Shown: in pieces, positions 1 to 11,800 of the stretch
How positions within the stretch are numbered: position 1 is the first letter of the stretch
Layout: every line of letters begins with the position of its first letter
Assembly (NCBI GenBank): GCA_003116975.1
Contig: BGKB01000024.1
Location: 459,678 to 523,677, forward strand
DNA length: 64,000 nt
Reading direction: 5' to 3'
Origin: Aurantiochytrium sp. KH105
Taxonomy: Eukaryota; Sar; Bigyra; Thraustochytrida; Thraustochytriidae
Notes under the pieces: model-generated
What the model saw: only the letters and a program-made list of their open reading frames with translations
What the model was told of the DNA's origin: nothing
The model's database searches: none
Translations under genes and position numbers: made by a program

Positions 1-1302
1 GACTTGCGCGCAATTCGGGCTGAAGAGGAGCAGCTTTCTCCAAGGCAAACGGAGAATGCTGATACAAAAGAGACACAACCTCAAACACTCTTTGCTCGAC
101 CTCAAACGCCAAAGGTGACAGGCAATCCGCTTGTAGACGCTGACGAAGAACTTCGCACGTCAATGCAAAGTCTTATCGCATCAGGTGCAGAAAGCGAGGA
201 TGGCCTTGTGGACGCGTTGGTGCGTCACGAAGAGTCTTTGGCCAAGGAACTCGATCTTTTAAGACGGCGAGATCATCTCGGCGCGGTTGCTGCAGCCGCA
301 AAGCTTCAAAAACAGTGGAGCAAACCTCTTCGGCGCAAGGCAGAGCTCCTTCGCCTTGGCCGAGCAACGCAACCGGTTCCGCGGCCCGAATGGTCCCTTC
401 GCCATTTAGGAGCGCTTGGAAACCAGCGCACCGATCCTCGTTCATCCAAGAAGGAGCTACAGCAGCAAAAAGCAAAGGTGGATCGAGCCAGAGCAAGCTT
501 GCAGAGAGACCTCGGCCTTGATGCCAAGGCAGAGCTAGCGAGTACCGTGCCATCTGCATCGACCGCGGCACATCATGAAGACGTGCCGCTCAATGTAAGA
601 CTCCGTCAAGAAAGACTTCACGACCAAGTGCAGCGCAAGCTGCAAACAGCCATCAAGCGTGCCATTTTGTACACTCGTCTCGTTGATGCCCTCAAGGCAG
701 TATCCCAGGCCAACGCACTTCGCTATCGTAACGCCGAGACACACGCAGCGCGAAACCACGCTTTTGATCAGACAACCAAGCTTGTTGTTGAGATTCGTCT
801 TGCTACGTGCTCACTTCTCGAAGGCATAACGCAATGGAGACAGGCGCGAAACGAGCTCGCACAAAGCACTGACGCATCGCACGTTCCACAAATGTATCCC
901 TTTATTTGGGACGGAGGCAATCTTATTGTGCGCATGCAGAGACGACTTGATTTCTTGCGCGAAAATAAAGAGCTGTCGCATTGGTACGGAGACGCTATGC
1001 CACTCGAGGAGAACCCCTTTATGCTTGCCGTACCGATCCGGGAACGTCCCGAGTCTCCTCGACAGGCAACCCGTCGCGTGTTAGTGGACGGCAAGCAGGT
1101 TTTACGTGTTTCTGAGAAGCTTGCTGCGCTTCGCGAGCAGGATGTGGCTCGAATGAACGCAGCCTGGGCTCGCGTCAGTGGCGGCCCGCTCTGGTGGCCA
1201 CGCTGCAGCAATGACGAATGGATCCGCGTTCGCGCTGCTGAAAAAGTGATTCGTTCCGAAACGGAGAGGCACGATCAATCACGTGCAAAGCTTTGTGGAT
1301 GA
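1..1302 (+). CDS. Hypothetical coiled-coil protein, 3' part only
   Basis: The reading frame is open from the first base of the window, so the gene starts upstream; 433 codons and a TGA stop are visible. I do not recognise a family. The protein is rich in Lys, Arg, Glu, Ala and Gln, with long charged helical stretches around residues 60-115 and 140-165 that suggest coiled coil. A more globular C-terminal third (from about residue 285) contains Trp-rich patches such as WDGG and GGPLWWPR. No signal peptide or membrane segment is visible in the part present. It converges on the FYVE-SYLF gene, with 262 bases between the two stops. A cytoskeletal or ciliary structural role would fit the composition, but that is only a guess. 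Confidence 0.75.
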   Translation, partial: DLRAIRAEEEQLSPRQTENADTKETQPQTLFARPQTPKVTGNPLVDADEELRTSMQSLIASGAESEDGLVDALVRHEESLAKELDLLRRRDHLGAVAAAAKLQKQWSKPLRRKAELLRLGRATQPVPRPEWSLRHLGALGNQRTDPRSSKKELQQQKAKVDRARASLQRDLGLDAKAELASTVPSASTAAHHEDVPLNVRLRQERLHDQVQRKLQTAIKRAILYTRLVDALKAVSQANALRYRNAETHAARNHAFDQTTKLVVEIRLATCSLLEGITQWRQARNELAQSTDASHVPQMYPFIWDGGNLIVRMQRRLDFLRENKELSHWYGDAMPLEENPFMLAVPIRERPESPRQATRRVLVDGKQVLRVSEKLAALREQDVARMNAAWARVSGGPLWWPRCSNDEWIRVRAAEKVIRSETERHDQSRAKLCG

Positions 1303-1564
1303 ATGGGGGGAAGAAGATAAAAGTTATAGCCTACAAGAAAGACTGCCTGCGATCCGTCACATCGCGCTTCATTTTCAAAATTATCACATGAAGAACAGAA
1401 TTGCCCAAAGGCTTCATCTCATGGAGTCGGGTCCAGGGATGGGCCCCCATCATCCTCTTGGGTGAGCAAGGTTCTTTCATTATCATAAAAAGGAAAATAA
1501 TCAGTTGTTGAGTCAGATTGTCTTGCAGACAAAATCGCTTCGATGTGCTCCGGCGAGAGAAGCA

Positions 1565-4129
1565 CTAGATCTCGTCAACCAAAGGCGCCCGCGAAATGCC
1601 CATCGGCGAGGCATTTCCTGCCGACACATCACGTTCGCAAGCGCGCTGCAGCGCATCGTAGAGAGGCTGCGCAGCCTTGGGCCGAGGAACGCGGCAGGCC
1701 AAAATCTCCTTCGGGTCGTGAGGGCGACCGTAGAATCGCTCATTTACGTCAGCGCGTTCACGAATGACGGCGCCCTCGAGGCTGATGCCAACAAAGAGGC
1801 CCTTGGACTGGGAGTATGTGTACGAGGGCGCAAAACGGGCTTCGGTACCTACGCTCACGTTGACCGAGGCCTCGCCCGTGCGCCCAAGCGGCCCGGCAGC
1901 CAGGCTCAGTTGCGAGCCGAGGGCCACTTGATTCTTCCCGCTAAAGGCATCCACAGCGCTTTCGGTGTTGAGAATGATGACAAAGTCGGTGACCTCGCCT
2001 CCCATTTGCGCGCCCCATCCCAAGCCAGCAAGACCGATGGCAGTGGGAGCGGTCCACGAACCTTGTCGATCGCGTCCGACCACGATGCCGGTTCCGAATC
2101 GTGTCGTCACGACGAAGCCTACCTTGATCACGGTGAGGAATGCAATGCCTTTGGCTTGCTTGAGGAGCATGGCAGGAATATACTCGTCGCGAATCACCGA
2201 CTGATGCGAGGTGCCGAAAAAATTGTCCACGGCCGCAGCTGCCTTGAGAATCTCCGCCGACATGGAGAAGCTGACCGGAGACGAAATGTTGACGCGCGCT
2301 GCCAGCGGCCCGGCAAACGATGAAACGACCGACGCCGCACCCGTCTGCGCGCTTGCGAGCGGGCTCGCAGTGGGGGATGCGCTTCCATCACCGCCAATGC
2401 TGCTATAAGTGCTTGCAAAGTTGCTGGATGTATCGCTGCCACCACCGCTGCTGCCATCGTTGCCGGGACCGAGCTCGCGGGTGGCGTTGCTGATGGTCGC
2501 AGCCAGTTCGTCCTGCATTGGGTCCAACGTCACACAGCATTTCTTGCATACTCGCTGTGGCTCGCGCACGCCAAACTGAGCGGGCAAAAGACGGAACTCG
2601 TTGCAGCATGTTTTGCAGTAAATCTTGCCGTCCATTCGGCAATGATGACGTCTCCGGAAAAAGTCAAACTTGTTGTGGCACAACGTGCACTCGGACTTTG
2701 ACGCGTCTGGCTCCCACGCAGGAGCTCCAGACGCTCCTGTGGTATCTACAGTTCCGCGACCGAACATGTACCACGGCTTGGCGGAATCAAACTGGAAGTG
2801 CAGAGATGACGAGGGTGCCGTCGTTGAGGATGCCACAGCCTCTGAGGCGGATTCGCGGCTTGGCGCAGATTCTGTCGCAGCTGTCATCGCAGATGTCGTC
2901 ACGGTCGCCGTAGCACCAGTAACAGGTGCCACTGGAGCCGCAAGAGGTGCCGCAAGCGGTGCCGCAAGAGGAGATGTCGAGTGCACAGAAGTTTTTGCTT
3001 CTGCTACGCTTTTGCCATTGTCGTCGTTTTCGGATTCTGTACACTTTGATTCCGACGCAAATGGCTGCGCTTCGTCCGATGCAGAGGTCTCGGTTGTCTC
3101 ACGGTCGTTGAACAAACCCATTTGAGCGTCAGGGTCCAGTGTTGCGTCCTTTGGTACGTCCTGCGTCTTGAAGTCTTCCTGATCATTTTCGGCGGAGACA
3201 GCATTTGATTCATCGCGTGCTCGCGCCCCCGGGACGTCGCCGGGAGCAGGGGACGCGGGCAGCACGGGGGCCGCCTTTGCGTCCATGTCGGCGTCAGCAT
3301 CGCCCTGGGCGCCGACGGAGTCGATATCGCGGTAGTCGTCGTGGCTGCGTTCCGAGGATCCAGAGGGTGAGTCTAGCTGCATGGTGACTAGGCCGTCTGC
3401 GAGGTCCTCTTCTTGACCGTCGCAGGCGTTCACATTGTTTTCTTCAATATCAATGCGAACCTTTGGCGAGACTCGCGGCGAGTTCCTCGGCGACGGCGAA
3501 CCCGACGAAATCGCCTCGTCTTGGGCATCATGGAACTGAGAAAAGTCGCCATCGTCGTTTGCATCGGCGGAGCTTTCGCTTGCATTGTCCACTCCGCCTT
3601 TATCCGTCGTATCCTCTTCGCTCCCCTCGTTGTCCTCGTTCCCATTCTCATTTTCATTTTCATTCTCATTCTCATTTTCGCCCTGGTCCAGGCCTGCTTC
3701 TTCGTCGCTCGCCGTGTTTTGGAAGATCTGGGCTGCGAGGTCCTGAGCTCGATCTTTCCCGCCAATCTCTTCGTCGGCTTCGTCTTCTGCCTCTTCATCC
3801 CGGCCCTCCTCGGCTCGGTCTTGGGCTTCTTCTTCGTCTTGCCGGTTATCTTCTCCGCGGACATTTCCCGCGTTCTCGACGTCTTTCGCGGAGCCGCTCT
3901 CCGTTTGCACCTCGCGGGCGTCCGGCTCGCGGCCGCGCTCTCGCTGCGCCTGGCCTTGCGCCGCCGCCGGCCCCCGGCCCTCCTCCTCCTGCTGCTGCTG
4001 CTGCTGCTCCACGTCGCCGTCCTCGCCGCGGTCCTCGGCGGCGCCGTGGACGTCGGTCTCGCGCTGCTCCATGTCGCCCATCATCCCGCGCATCGCCCCG
4101 CCCTCGCTCCCGGCCGCGGCGCGCTCCAT
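1565..4129 (-). CDS. FYVE and SYLF domain protein
   Basis: A single-exon gene of 854 residues. The first about 450 residues are acidic low-complexity sequence with a Gln run near residue 43, Glu-Asn dipeptide repeats and a repeated PLAA motif. A FYVE zinc finger follows at about 475-535, with CTLC at 481, the basic RRRHHCR motif, YCKTCC and VCKKC, so all zinc-ligand pairs appear present. A SYLF (DUF500, Ysc84-type) domain covers about 640-800, with the typical LLKQAKGIAFLT start, the glycine-rich WGAQMGGEVTDF core and the ERADVNERFYG end. In known families FYVE binds PI3P on endosomes and SYLF binds phosphoinositides and actin, so the protein probably links endosomal membrane to actin. The ATG at 4129 was chosen as the first in frame. 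It is divergent from the LRR-NEL gene. Confidence 0.9.
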   Translation of the reverse strand: MERAAAGSEGGAMRGMMGDMEQRETDVHGAAEDRGEDGDVEQQQQQQEEEGRGPAAAQGQAQRERGREPDAREVQTESGSAKDVENAGNVRGEDNRQDEEEAQDRAEEGRDEEAEDEADEEIGGKDRAQDLAAQIFQNTASDEEAGLDQGENENENENENENGNEDNEGSEEDTTDKGGVDNASESSADANDDGDFSQFHDAQDEAISSGSPSPRNSPRVSPKVRIDIEENNVNACDGQEEDLADGLVTMQLDSPSGSSERSHDDYRDIDSVGAQGDADADMDAKAAPVLPASPAPGDVPGARARDESNAVSAENDQEDFKTQDVPKDATLDPDAQMGLFNDRETTETSASDEAQPFASESKCTESENDDNGKSVAEAKTSVHSTSPLAAPLAAPLAAPVAPVTGATATVTTSAMTAATESAPSRESASEAVASSTTAPSSSLHFQFDSAKPWYMFGRGTVDTTGASGAPAWEPDASKSECTLCHNKFDFFRRRHHCRMDGKIYCKTCCNEFRLLPAQFGVREPQRVCKKCCVTLDPMQDELAATISNATRELGPGNDGSSGGGSDTSSNFASTYSSIGGDGSASPTASPLASAQTGAASVVSSFAGPLAARVNISSPVSFSMSAEILKAAAAVDNFFGTSHQSVIRDEYIPAMLLKQAKGIAFLTVIKVGFVVTTRFGTGIVVGRDRQGSWTAPTAIGLAGLGWGAQMGGEVTDFVIILNTESAVDAFSGKNQVALGSQLSLAAGPLGRTGEASVNVSVGTEARFAPSYTYSQSKGLFVGISLEGAVIRERADVNERFYGRPHDPKEILACRVPRPKAAQPLYDALQRACERDVSAGNASPMGISRAPLVDEI

Positions 4130-5831
4130 GGCTCCCGCGGGCGTGCGGCCGCGCGCGGGCGCGTGCGCGGTCTGCCTCGCGTGCGCGTGCGCGTGCGCGG
4201 TCTGCCTCGCGGCGCGGCGGCTCGCGTGGCCTCGCCGGCCTGGCCTCGGGGGAGGTTTCTTTCTTTCTCGCTCTGCCTGCTTCTACTGCCTGCTTCTACT
4301 GCCTGCCTTGCCTGCTCTGCTCTGCTCTTCCCGCCTCCGTCGCCGGCGCGGCGCGCGTCTGCTACGAGAGGCCGGGCCCGCGCAGCTTGGGTTGTAGTCG
4401 GCGGGCCCGCGCAGGGCCAACAGACAGGCGCAGAGGTGGAGAGGCGGAGTTTCTGAGATCGCGGAGATGGAGTTGGAGATGGGGAGGGGGATGGGGACCT
4501 AACAGCATGGTGCCGGGGAAGGACGTGGCGATGGTGAACAAAATGCACGGGGAGGCTGGAAGCCGGAGGAGTTGATGGATGGGAAACGACGACTTGGAGC
4601 GGAAACTGTTTGCGGTGGGATGGGAGCGAGGCACGATCGGTAGATGCGCTGAGCGTGACAAGTTGCAGGGCTGATTGCAAGGTAGTAGGCCTACGTGAGC
4701 TGCACTTCATTTTTTTTGGAAATATAGACGATGTGTATCACATGAGAGCGGGTGCAAGCTTGGAGAATTTTCGGGTCGAGGCGGCCAGCGAAACTCAAGC
4801 GGTTGAATAAAATATTGATCTTTCGCTTGTCAAGGATCGCGCAAGAGTCATATTTGACTAAAAGATCTCAATTTCAATCTCAATGTGCTCTCTCAATTTG
4901 GAAAACGTCGCTCATACGTGACGAAGATCACCGTTATGTGCAAAGATAAAGATGGCCAAGGCAAACATTTTCCACCTGGCTCCAAAACGTCCGCACAGCG
5001 CAAGAAGAGCCAACTCCGGTCCCCGCCCGCCAGCGCGGTCTCCCACGTCAGCGCGGTCTTCCTCGTCCAAGCTCGCCCTCTGTCCTCCTCAGCCCCGTCC
5101 TCGTGCCATCGTTCCGCCTCCGTTCCGCCTCCGTTCCGCCTCCGTTCTCCCCTTCGTAACATCGTCGTCGCGCTCCGACGGTCCTCGCTCCCAAACACGC
5201 CTTCACCTCCAAGCAAGCCAGCCAGCGCGCGAGCAAACCCGGCGGCCGGCCAGCGCGCGGGCCTCCCGCCTCGCGCCGGGCCCTGCCCGCGCCCCGCCCG
5301 CCCTGCGCGGCGCGGACGCGGCGGCGCGAGGCCGGGCGCCGCGGTGTGCGCCGCGCTCGATCGCGGCACGTGCAGGCGTGACAGGCGTGCAGAGAGGGGA
5401 GAAAAGCGACAGACAGACAGACGAGCAGCAGACGCGCAGACAGCAGCGCAGACCCCGAACGAGCGAGGGCGCGGCGCTGCGAGCGGGCGTGCGTGCGGGC
5501 GGGCGGGCGCGGCGCGGGAGCGGGCGGGCGAGAGGCCGGGCCTGCGCTCGCGGGCGAGCTCGGGGCGAGCCGGCGAAGGGGCTGCGAGGGGAAATCGCGT
5601 CGAGCGAGATTGAGCGAGTGATTGTTGATCGAACGACCCGCCGGCACGTGCACGCGACGCGACGCGAGGCGGGGAGGGACGCGGAAGAGGGGAGAGGAGG
5701 ACCTGCGCGCGGAGCAGGGCGGGGATTGGGGAGAGGAGCTGCGCGCGACGCGACTCGTGCTCTTGCGCGGAGAGTCGAGCTCGCGCGGGGAAGAAATTCG
5801 CTCCTGAGAGAAGAAGAAGTTGCGGGAGAAG
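4130..5831. other. Divergent intergenic region
   Basis: This 1.7 kb lies between the starts of the FYVE-SYLF gene (-) and the LRR-NEL gene (+). It is very GC-rich with long G/C tracts around 5220-5600 and an AT-richer patch at 4700-4960. The open frames here are GC-driven on both strands and resemble no family. It presumably holds both promoters and 5' leaders. An in-frame TGA at 5805 fixes the downstream gene's start. Confidence 0.6.
5111..5143. repeat. Three tandem copies of an 11-bp repeat
   Basis: The unit GTTCCGCCTCC occurs three times head to tail without mismatch, inside the divergent promoter region. It could be a protein binding site array or simple slippage. Confidence 0.9.
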
Positions 5832-8800
5832 ATGGTCGTTCGCAAGCTTCTGTGCGCAGCGAACCTGCTGCATCGTCGGGGCTCCCAGGAGGAAGAGGGC
5901 TTCGAAGGCAGTAGTGCCGGAAATCAGAGACTTCAAGTTGCCGTTCGCGAGGCTCGGACCTCGAGGGCAAGATCCGCATCATCACGCAGATCGTCGGCTT
6001 CACGTCGGTCGCGAGCTTCGTCCTCACGTCGATCCTCCAGACTTCGGAATGCAGACAGCACGCAGCATGTAGACGCTCTCGACCAGGATGATGTAGACGC
6101 TCTCGACCAAAATGATATGGATGATCACAATGACGCGATCAATAACGAAGATGCCACTCAGGAGGAGGCTAATCTTGCAGCGACAGCAGTAGAAGAAGAA
6201 GAAGAAGAAGAAGATTTTCTGGAAGGTCTGGTGGAGGACCAAGACCAACACGAAGAGGAAGAAGAAGAAGAAGAAGAAGAAGACAATAATGTCGCGGAGG
6301 AGCTGGCAAACTTGCTCGACAGAAATGCGGCAAACGTCTCCGGAGGAACGATCGGAGACTTGGAGGCGCAGATCCGAGCCCTTGCGGAAATCCAGAGCGC
6401 GCAGGCCGGGGAAGCGAGTCGTCTCGAGGAACAATTTGACCTTCTCGAAGGGGGTATAGACCCTGAGGAGATGGACCACCTCCTCGCCCTGAGTCTGGAG
6501 TACGACATGGAACAGGCAATGAACCAAGAAAGACTTGCGCTCGACAACGAGCAAGAGTCCGAAAACCTTGACCTTGGCCTGCGCATGTCCAACGAGCTGC
6601 AAGTATACCTTGAAAATTGGGCTAGCAGCGTAGCGACGGGCGACCTCTACACGATGGAGCGGATCTTTCACGAATTTGGTCAGCAAAATGCGCGCCTGGT
6701 GGAGGCGGAAGACGGCACGCAGTCAATTGCCGTGGAGGGCAATCTATCCTTCCAAGATCTCACCATTCCCGCGCTTCCACCTCGGGTCATCATCAGCGGA
6801 AACCTCTCCTTTCGCTCCTGCTCGCTTCCCGACGACGACACAGCGCACTGGACATGCAGCCGTCTTGCACTTGTGAATTGTCATGGGGATGCGCGCACTC
6901 TCATGGAAAACATCGAGTCTGCGCACAAATCCGCGAGCGGCGTGCTCGGCCTTCAGGGCCTTGCGCTGGACGCCATGTCCTCGAGCGAGAAGCCTCTCTC
7001 GCTTGAACTTGACAATTGCCAAGATCTATCGCACTTGGAAACTGCAGGCGACGAAGTCGTCGTCATGAACAAACTCAAAGTCAAGAGCTGCCCCGCTTTG
7101 GTGACCGGGCCGGCAAAGCTCAAGGTACTTCAAACCATGGAACTCTCGAACCTGCCGCGCTTAGAGTCCATTGGGCGCTCCAACCTGCATCTTGGCGAGC
7201 TGACGCGTATTCATCGCTGTCCGTCTCTCAACACTCTCTGTGACGATGATCTTCTCATCGCCGGCGTGCTCAGAATTGAAGATGGGAAAATTGAGCGTAT
7301 CTGCGAGGGCGCTCTCCGCTATGTGCCGGTGATCGAAAACGATGCGGCGAGTGGAGGCGAGACCTCTCCGAGCGTGACCATCGAGTGCATTGAGACGGAT
7401 ACACCACTTGCGGCCCGCATCGATAGTCCTGGAATGGACGTGCATTTCGCTGGCAACAAACTCCCAGCCAAACTCTGCGAAGGTTCCATTATCGTGCGTT
7501 CCTTCTCTGTGAGCGGACCCTGGTCATTTCACCAGCGACTCATGGAGCAATATGGCACCGAAGCCGAGCAATCCGGGACCGGCCGAGGTTCGCGCAGATC
7601 GCACCGGGGCCCTAGCAGAGATGCTGGCCCTCTTGGCATCGTCGTGGACGAACTTGAATCAGAGGAGCGTTTTCACGACGAGGATTCGGGGCAATCGTCG
7701 CGAGCTTCGCAACAAGCAGCAGCGCCAACAGCGTCTCCGGAACCACTGGGGCTGCGCAACTGGCTCGACGATGTACAAGCAACGATGTCGATTCACGTGA
7801 AGCGCCTTCCCGTGAAGGATTTCCGAGGCAAACTTTCCTCGCCCTTGCTTCATTTGGAGAGCCTTCCGATGGAGGACTTTCCCGATTGGAAGTGCGAGGC
7901 GGAAAAGGGTTCGCTCCAGCTGGTGCACTGCCCGTTGCTGGAGGTGGTTTGGCCGGATGACGCACCGTCGGTTCCAATCTCCATTAATGTAGAAGACTGC
8001 GCAGCCTTGGAGAGACTTTCGGACCAAGAAGTGCAACTGGGAAGCTTTCGCATCTCGCGAGCTCAACAGATGCAGCGGCTGGCGCGATCCATCGTGTTTA
8101 CCGGACAGGAGTCAATCTCCATTGTTGATTTGCCGTCGCTGACGAGGCTTTCCGACGATCTGGCATTCTTCAAAGATGATATTACACCGCAACTGTTCTT
8201 GCGCAGTGTCGGCATCAAAAGCCTTTCGGATATCGAAGGCAGCGGGTTCACTCAGCTTCGTGTGGAATCCTGCAACGAGCTCGAGGATGCGAGTCTTCGG
8301 GGCTTGTGGCAATCTGTGGAAGTCGTGTCTTGCGACAAGGTAGCACGCGTCGAGGTTGGCCTGACAACTCGCGGTGGTTCTGGCGAGCTCACACTGAAAA
8401 AGCTCCCTCTCTTGCAAGACATCAAGCTTCGCACGGGATGTCTCAGGCTCAACATATCTGACTGTCCCGAGTTCGTTGGTGAGACGATCACAGGTGACCA
8501 TGATAGCGATGCCGGAGGCGACAGTGGGAGTTATAGTGGATCGTCAATGAGAAAGCCTCTGGACATTGGTCTGCTGTCAGGTTTACGCTTTTTATCGTTG
8601 GCCGGAAGTTCGGGGCTCCGCACGATTCCCGGTCCCTTGCCGCATACTTTACGGAACCTCGACCTCTCGAACTGCCCCAACCTGGTTCACATCCCAGACG
8701 ATGTGTTCAACGCCGCCCCCGGACGTGTCATACTCCGATTAGATCGCTGCGCATCGTTGCAAGGCATTCCTCCAATTCACGTTGCGTCGCTAAGCGCCGA

Positions 8801-11800
8801 GGGCTGCGTGGGCCTGCGCGAGGTTGGCGCTGGGTTCCGGGCGGGTTTGGTGTCTCGCGTCCGTGAAGATGGCTACATTGTGCGACTTTCTAGCGCACTG
8901 GGCGATGTCAACCTTCGCGGATGCGTGGCTTTAGAAAAGTTCGAGATGAAATTTGTTTTGGGTGATCTCGACCTTTCTGGAACTGCCGTACGGGAACTAC
9001 AGGCGATGCGCGTTTTGGGAAACCTGAGTTGCACGCACATGGGCAACTTGGAGATTGTCCACGCGGGATCTTTGGTTGGTCAGCAACAGCCAGGAATTCG
9101 GCGTTTGCCAATCAATGCGGAGGTGCGCTTTCGGTACTGCCCTCGTCTGAAGTCGATCTCCATGGAGCGCGTCTTTGGCATGCTTGACATTTCGCACTGC
9201 ATGAGTCTTGAAGAGCTCGCGGGCCCGCGCATGGAGGTCGGCGTCGACTTGCCGCTGGTAACAACATGGGACAGCAAGCCACTGTTGGACTCCTCGTACG
9301 ACATGCTCAAGCCTGGGATGCTGCGGCTGCGCAACTGTCCATCGCTCCGCAAGCTACCGAGCCATTTGATTTGCAGAGGCGGACTCGATGTGCGCTATTG
9401 CATGGGCTTGGAAGATATGTCAGGAGTCAAGCTGGAAGTTGGTTTTCCGGCGCTCGGGTCTCTCAGTCGCTCGCGGCAGAACGACACTACCCGCGCGGAG
9501 GCGTTTGCGTCGACAACGATTATCGGGTGTCCGATGCTCGAGGCTCTTCCATCTCGGATGGTCACTTACGGAGACTGCATCTTTGCCTTTCTCGATGGTC
9601 TCAAGGGTCTTCCCTCGGAGGCACTTTATTATGGCCACCTTATTGTGTCGTCGTGCCGTGGGTTCACAACTGTTCCGTCGCGTATGCGCGTTCGAGACAC
9701 TTTTGCAATTCATAGCTGTGAAACCTTCGAGGGCGTTCCGGCAGGATGGCACCATGAAAATCCTCCGGCGCTCCTGACGATTGCCGCGGCGCGTCGTCTT
9801 TTACGCAGACGCAAGAGCGTGCAGCAGGCGGAGAGACGTTTGGACCGTACGGTTCCGTCGCAATGGCGTGCCAATTCAGCTCAGCTTGAGATGTGTTTGC
9901 TCGAGCATGCGGCCGAGCAGCTGCGGCAGCGGCAACGTGCGTGGACGGCTAATTCCAAGCCGGTGGACTACCAATGGCTCCGAAGGAACACCTTTTTGGG
10001 CGGGGCGCGACGCTCGATCACTCGCCTGCGGGACCGACGGCTTGGGTCGACTTCAGGAGCCCGGTCGGCGCGAGAGGGATCGTTTTCGTCGTCGGACGAT
10101 CTGGACGTGGCAGCTTCCTCCTCGATGGTCTTGCTTCCTCGCGAACAGGAGGAGTTGGCGCGGCTTGAAGAGGAGACTCTGCGCGAGGAGGCTAATACAA
10201 GCAGGAGTTATCACACAGAAGGAGACAGCGACAACGCGGGACAAGACGAAGACGGTGACGGCGGCAACGACGATGAAGTATACATGCGTGAGTTCACATC
10301 AGAATCCAACCTCTTCCGGGAGGACGACGAGTCTAGTCAAGAACTTGCAGCGCAAGACCTCGCAGACGAGGACTACAATTCAGACGACGCTGAAGAGCTT
10401 CGCGAAGACGACGAAGTCGCCACTACTGATCCGTGGAGCGGCAATGTTTCCAAGTGGGAGCGAACGCGGCTATTACATCGAACTGTAATTTCCTTGTGCC
10501 CTGGCGTGAAGCGTATTCCCGAAGGCGTCGAGGCGCAGTCCCTTGCGTTGGTGAATCTTACTGAGCTAGTGGATGTGAGTGAAGATCTCCGGGTCGAGGT
10601 CAATCTTTGGGTCAATTCGGCGCCGAAGCTAGAGCAATTCCCGGTGACGGTCATTGCACGCCTCGCACAGTTTGGTGCCGAGGCTCGGCTCCAAATGGCG
10701 AGGTTCAACGAGTACTGCAGCTCGAATCCGGAAGCGGTCGTGCGACGGCCGTCGAACTGGCTTGCACGCGTGCGAAGACGCACGGGTGTCCCTCCAGAGC
10801 GACCGATCACATCGCGTGCTACGATGATGCTGAACGCGACGGGCATTGACGCGGAGGAGCTTCGTTCGATGCGCGAAGTGTCTCTGCAGGATGCCGGCGA
10901 TGCGCTGGAGTGGGTCACGTGGATGGCTGACGATCTCTTTCAAGGTGACCTCGGGACTTCAGATGCACTGTTTGATCGCGAGGAGGAGGAAGAGGAGGAT
11001 TTAGCGGAGGATGACTGGGATGGGGGCGACGCAGATGCGCTCAACGGCAATGGCAACGGGAGCCTGGGCGGCGAGTTCGAGGACTTTCGCACGGCCGTGT
11101 TGTTTTGGAAGGCTGCTGCGACGGGTCGCCCGCCGCGTCTGATGCGCATGCTCTTCGAGTCGGAAGACGACTATGAGGTGCTTTCGTGTCTTGACCGCGT
11201 CGTGGACGCGGCGTATCGGGGCAGCGTGCTGACATTTCTGGACATGCTGCGCAGATCGCGTGAGTACCGCAACCCTACGACACGACGCGGGCTTGCCGAG
11301 CGTGTCGTGGAGGTCCTGCATAATGTTTCGCAGGACGAGGAGGCTCGCGATGAGCTTTCTGCCCGCATGGCGGATGCGATTGACGCTTGCGAGGACAAAC
11401 CGATTTGGGCGTTAAATCAGATGGAGGTGGTGGGGCTGATTGCACATGCACGGGGAGATCGCGAGGCGTTGCGAGCGCTGGGGAGGCGCCTGGTGAATCT
11501 TGACATTGTGCACGAGGCGGCACGGAAACGCATTGAGCAACGAGGCGGTTTTCTTGATGTCGACGATGTTTGCGTGTATTTGCAGTACGAGATCCAGTTC
11601 CGACTTCCGCTGAACCTCCCTGTATCATCACATTTCATGGTGTATGGCAGCACGATTCCCGGCGAAGAGGTCATTCGCGTGTCGCGTGCAGCCTTGAATT
11701 TGTCTGACGAAGACTTTGAGGCATGGCTTTCTCGATGGCCCGAGTGGACGCGTCAGGATCGTTTTGAGTATGCTCGTTCTTTACAGTGGGAAGACCTGCC

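Noticed and set aside
5820-5831. Starting the LRR-NEL protein at 5820
   Set aside because: That codon is TTG; the first ATG after the in-frame stop is at 5832.
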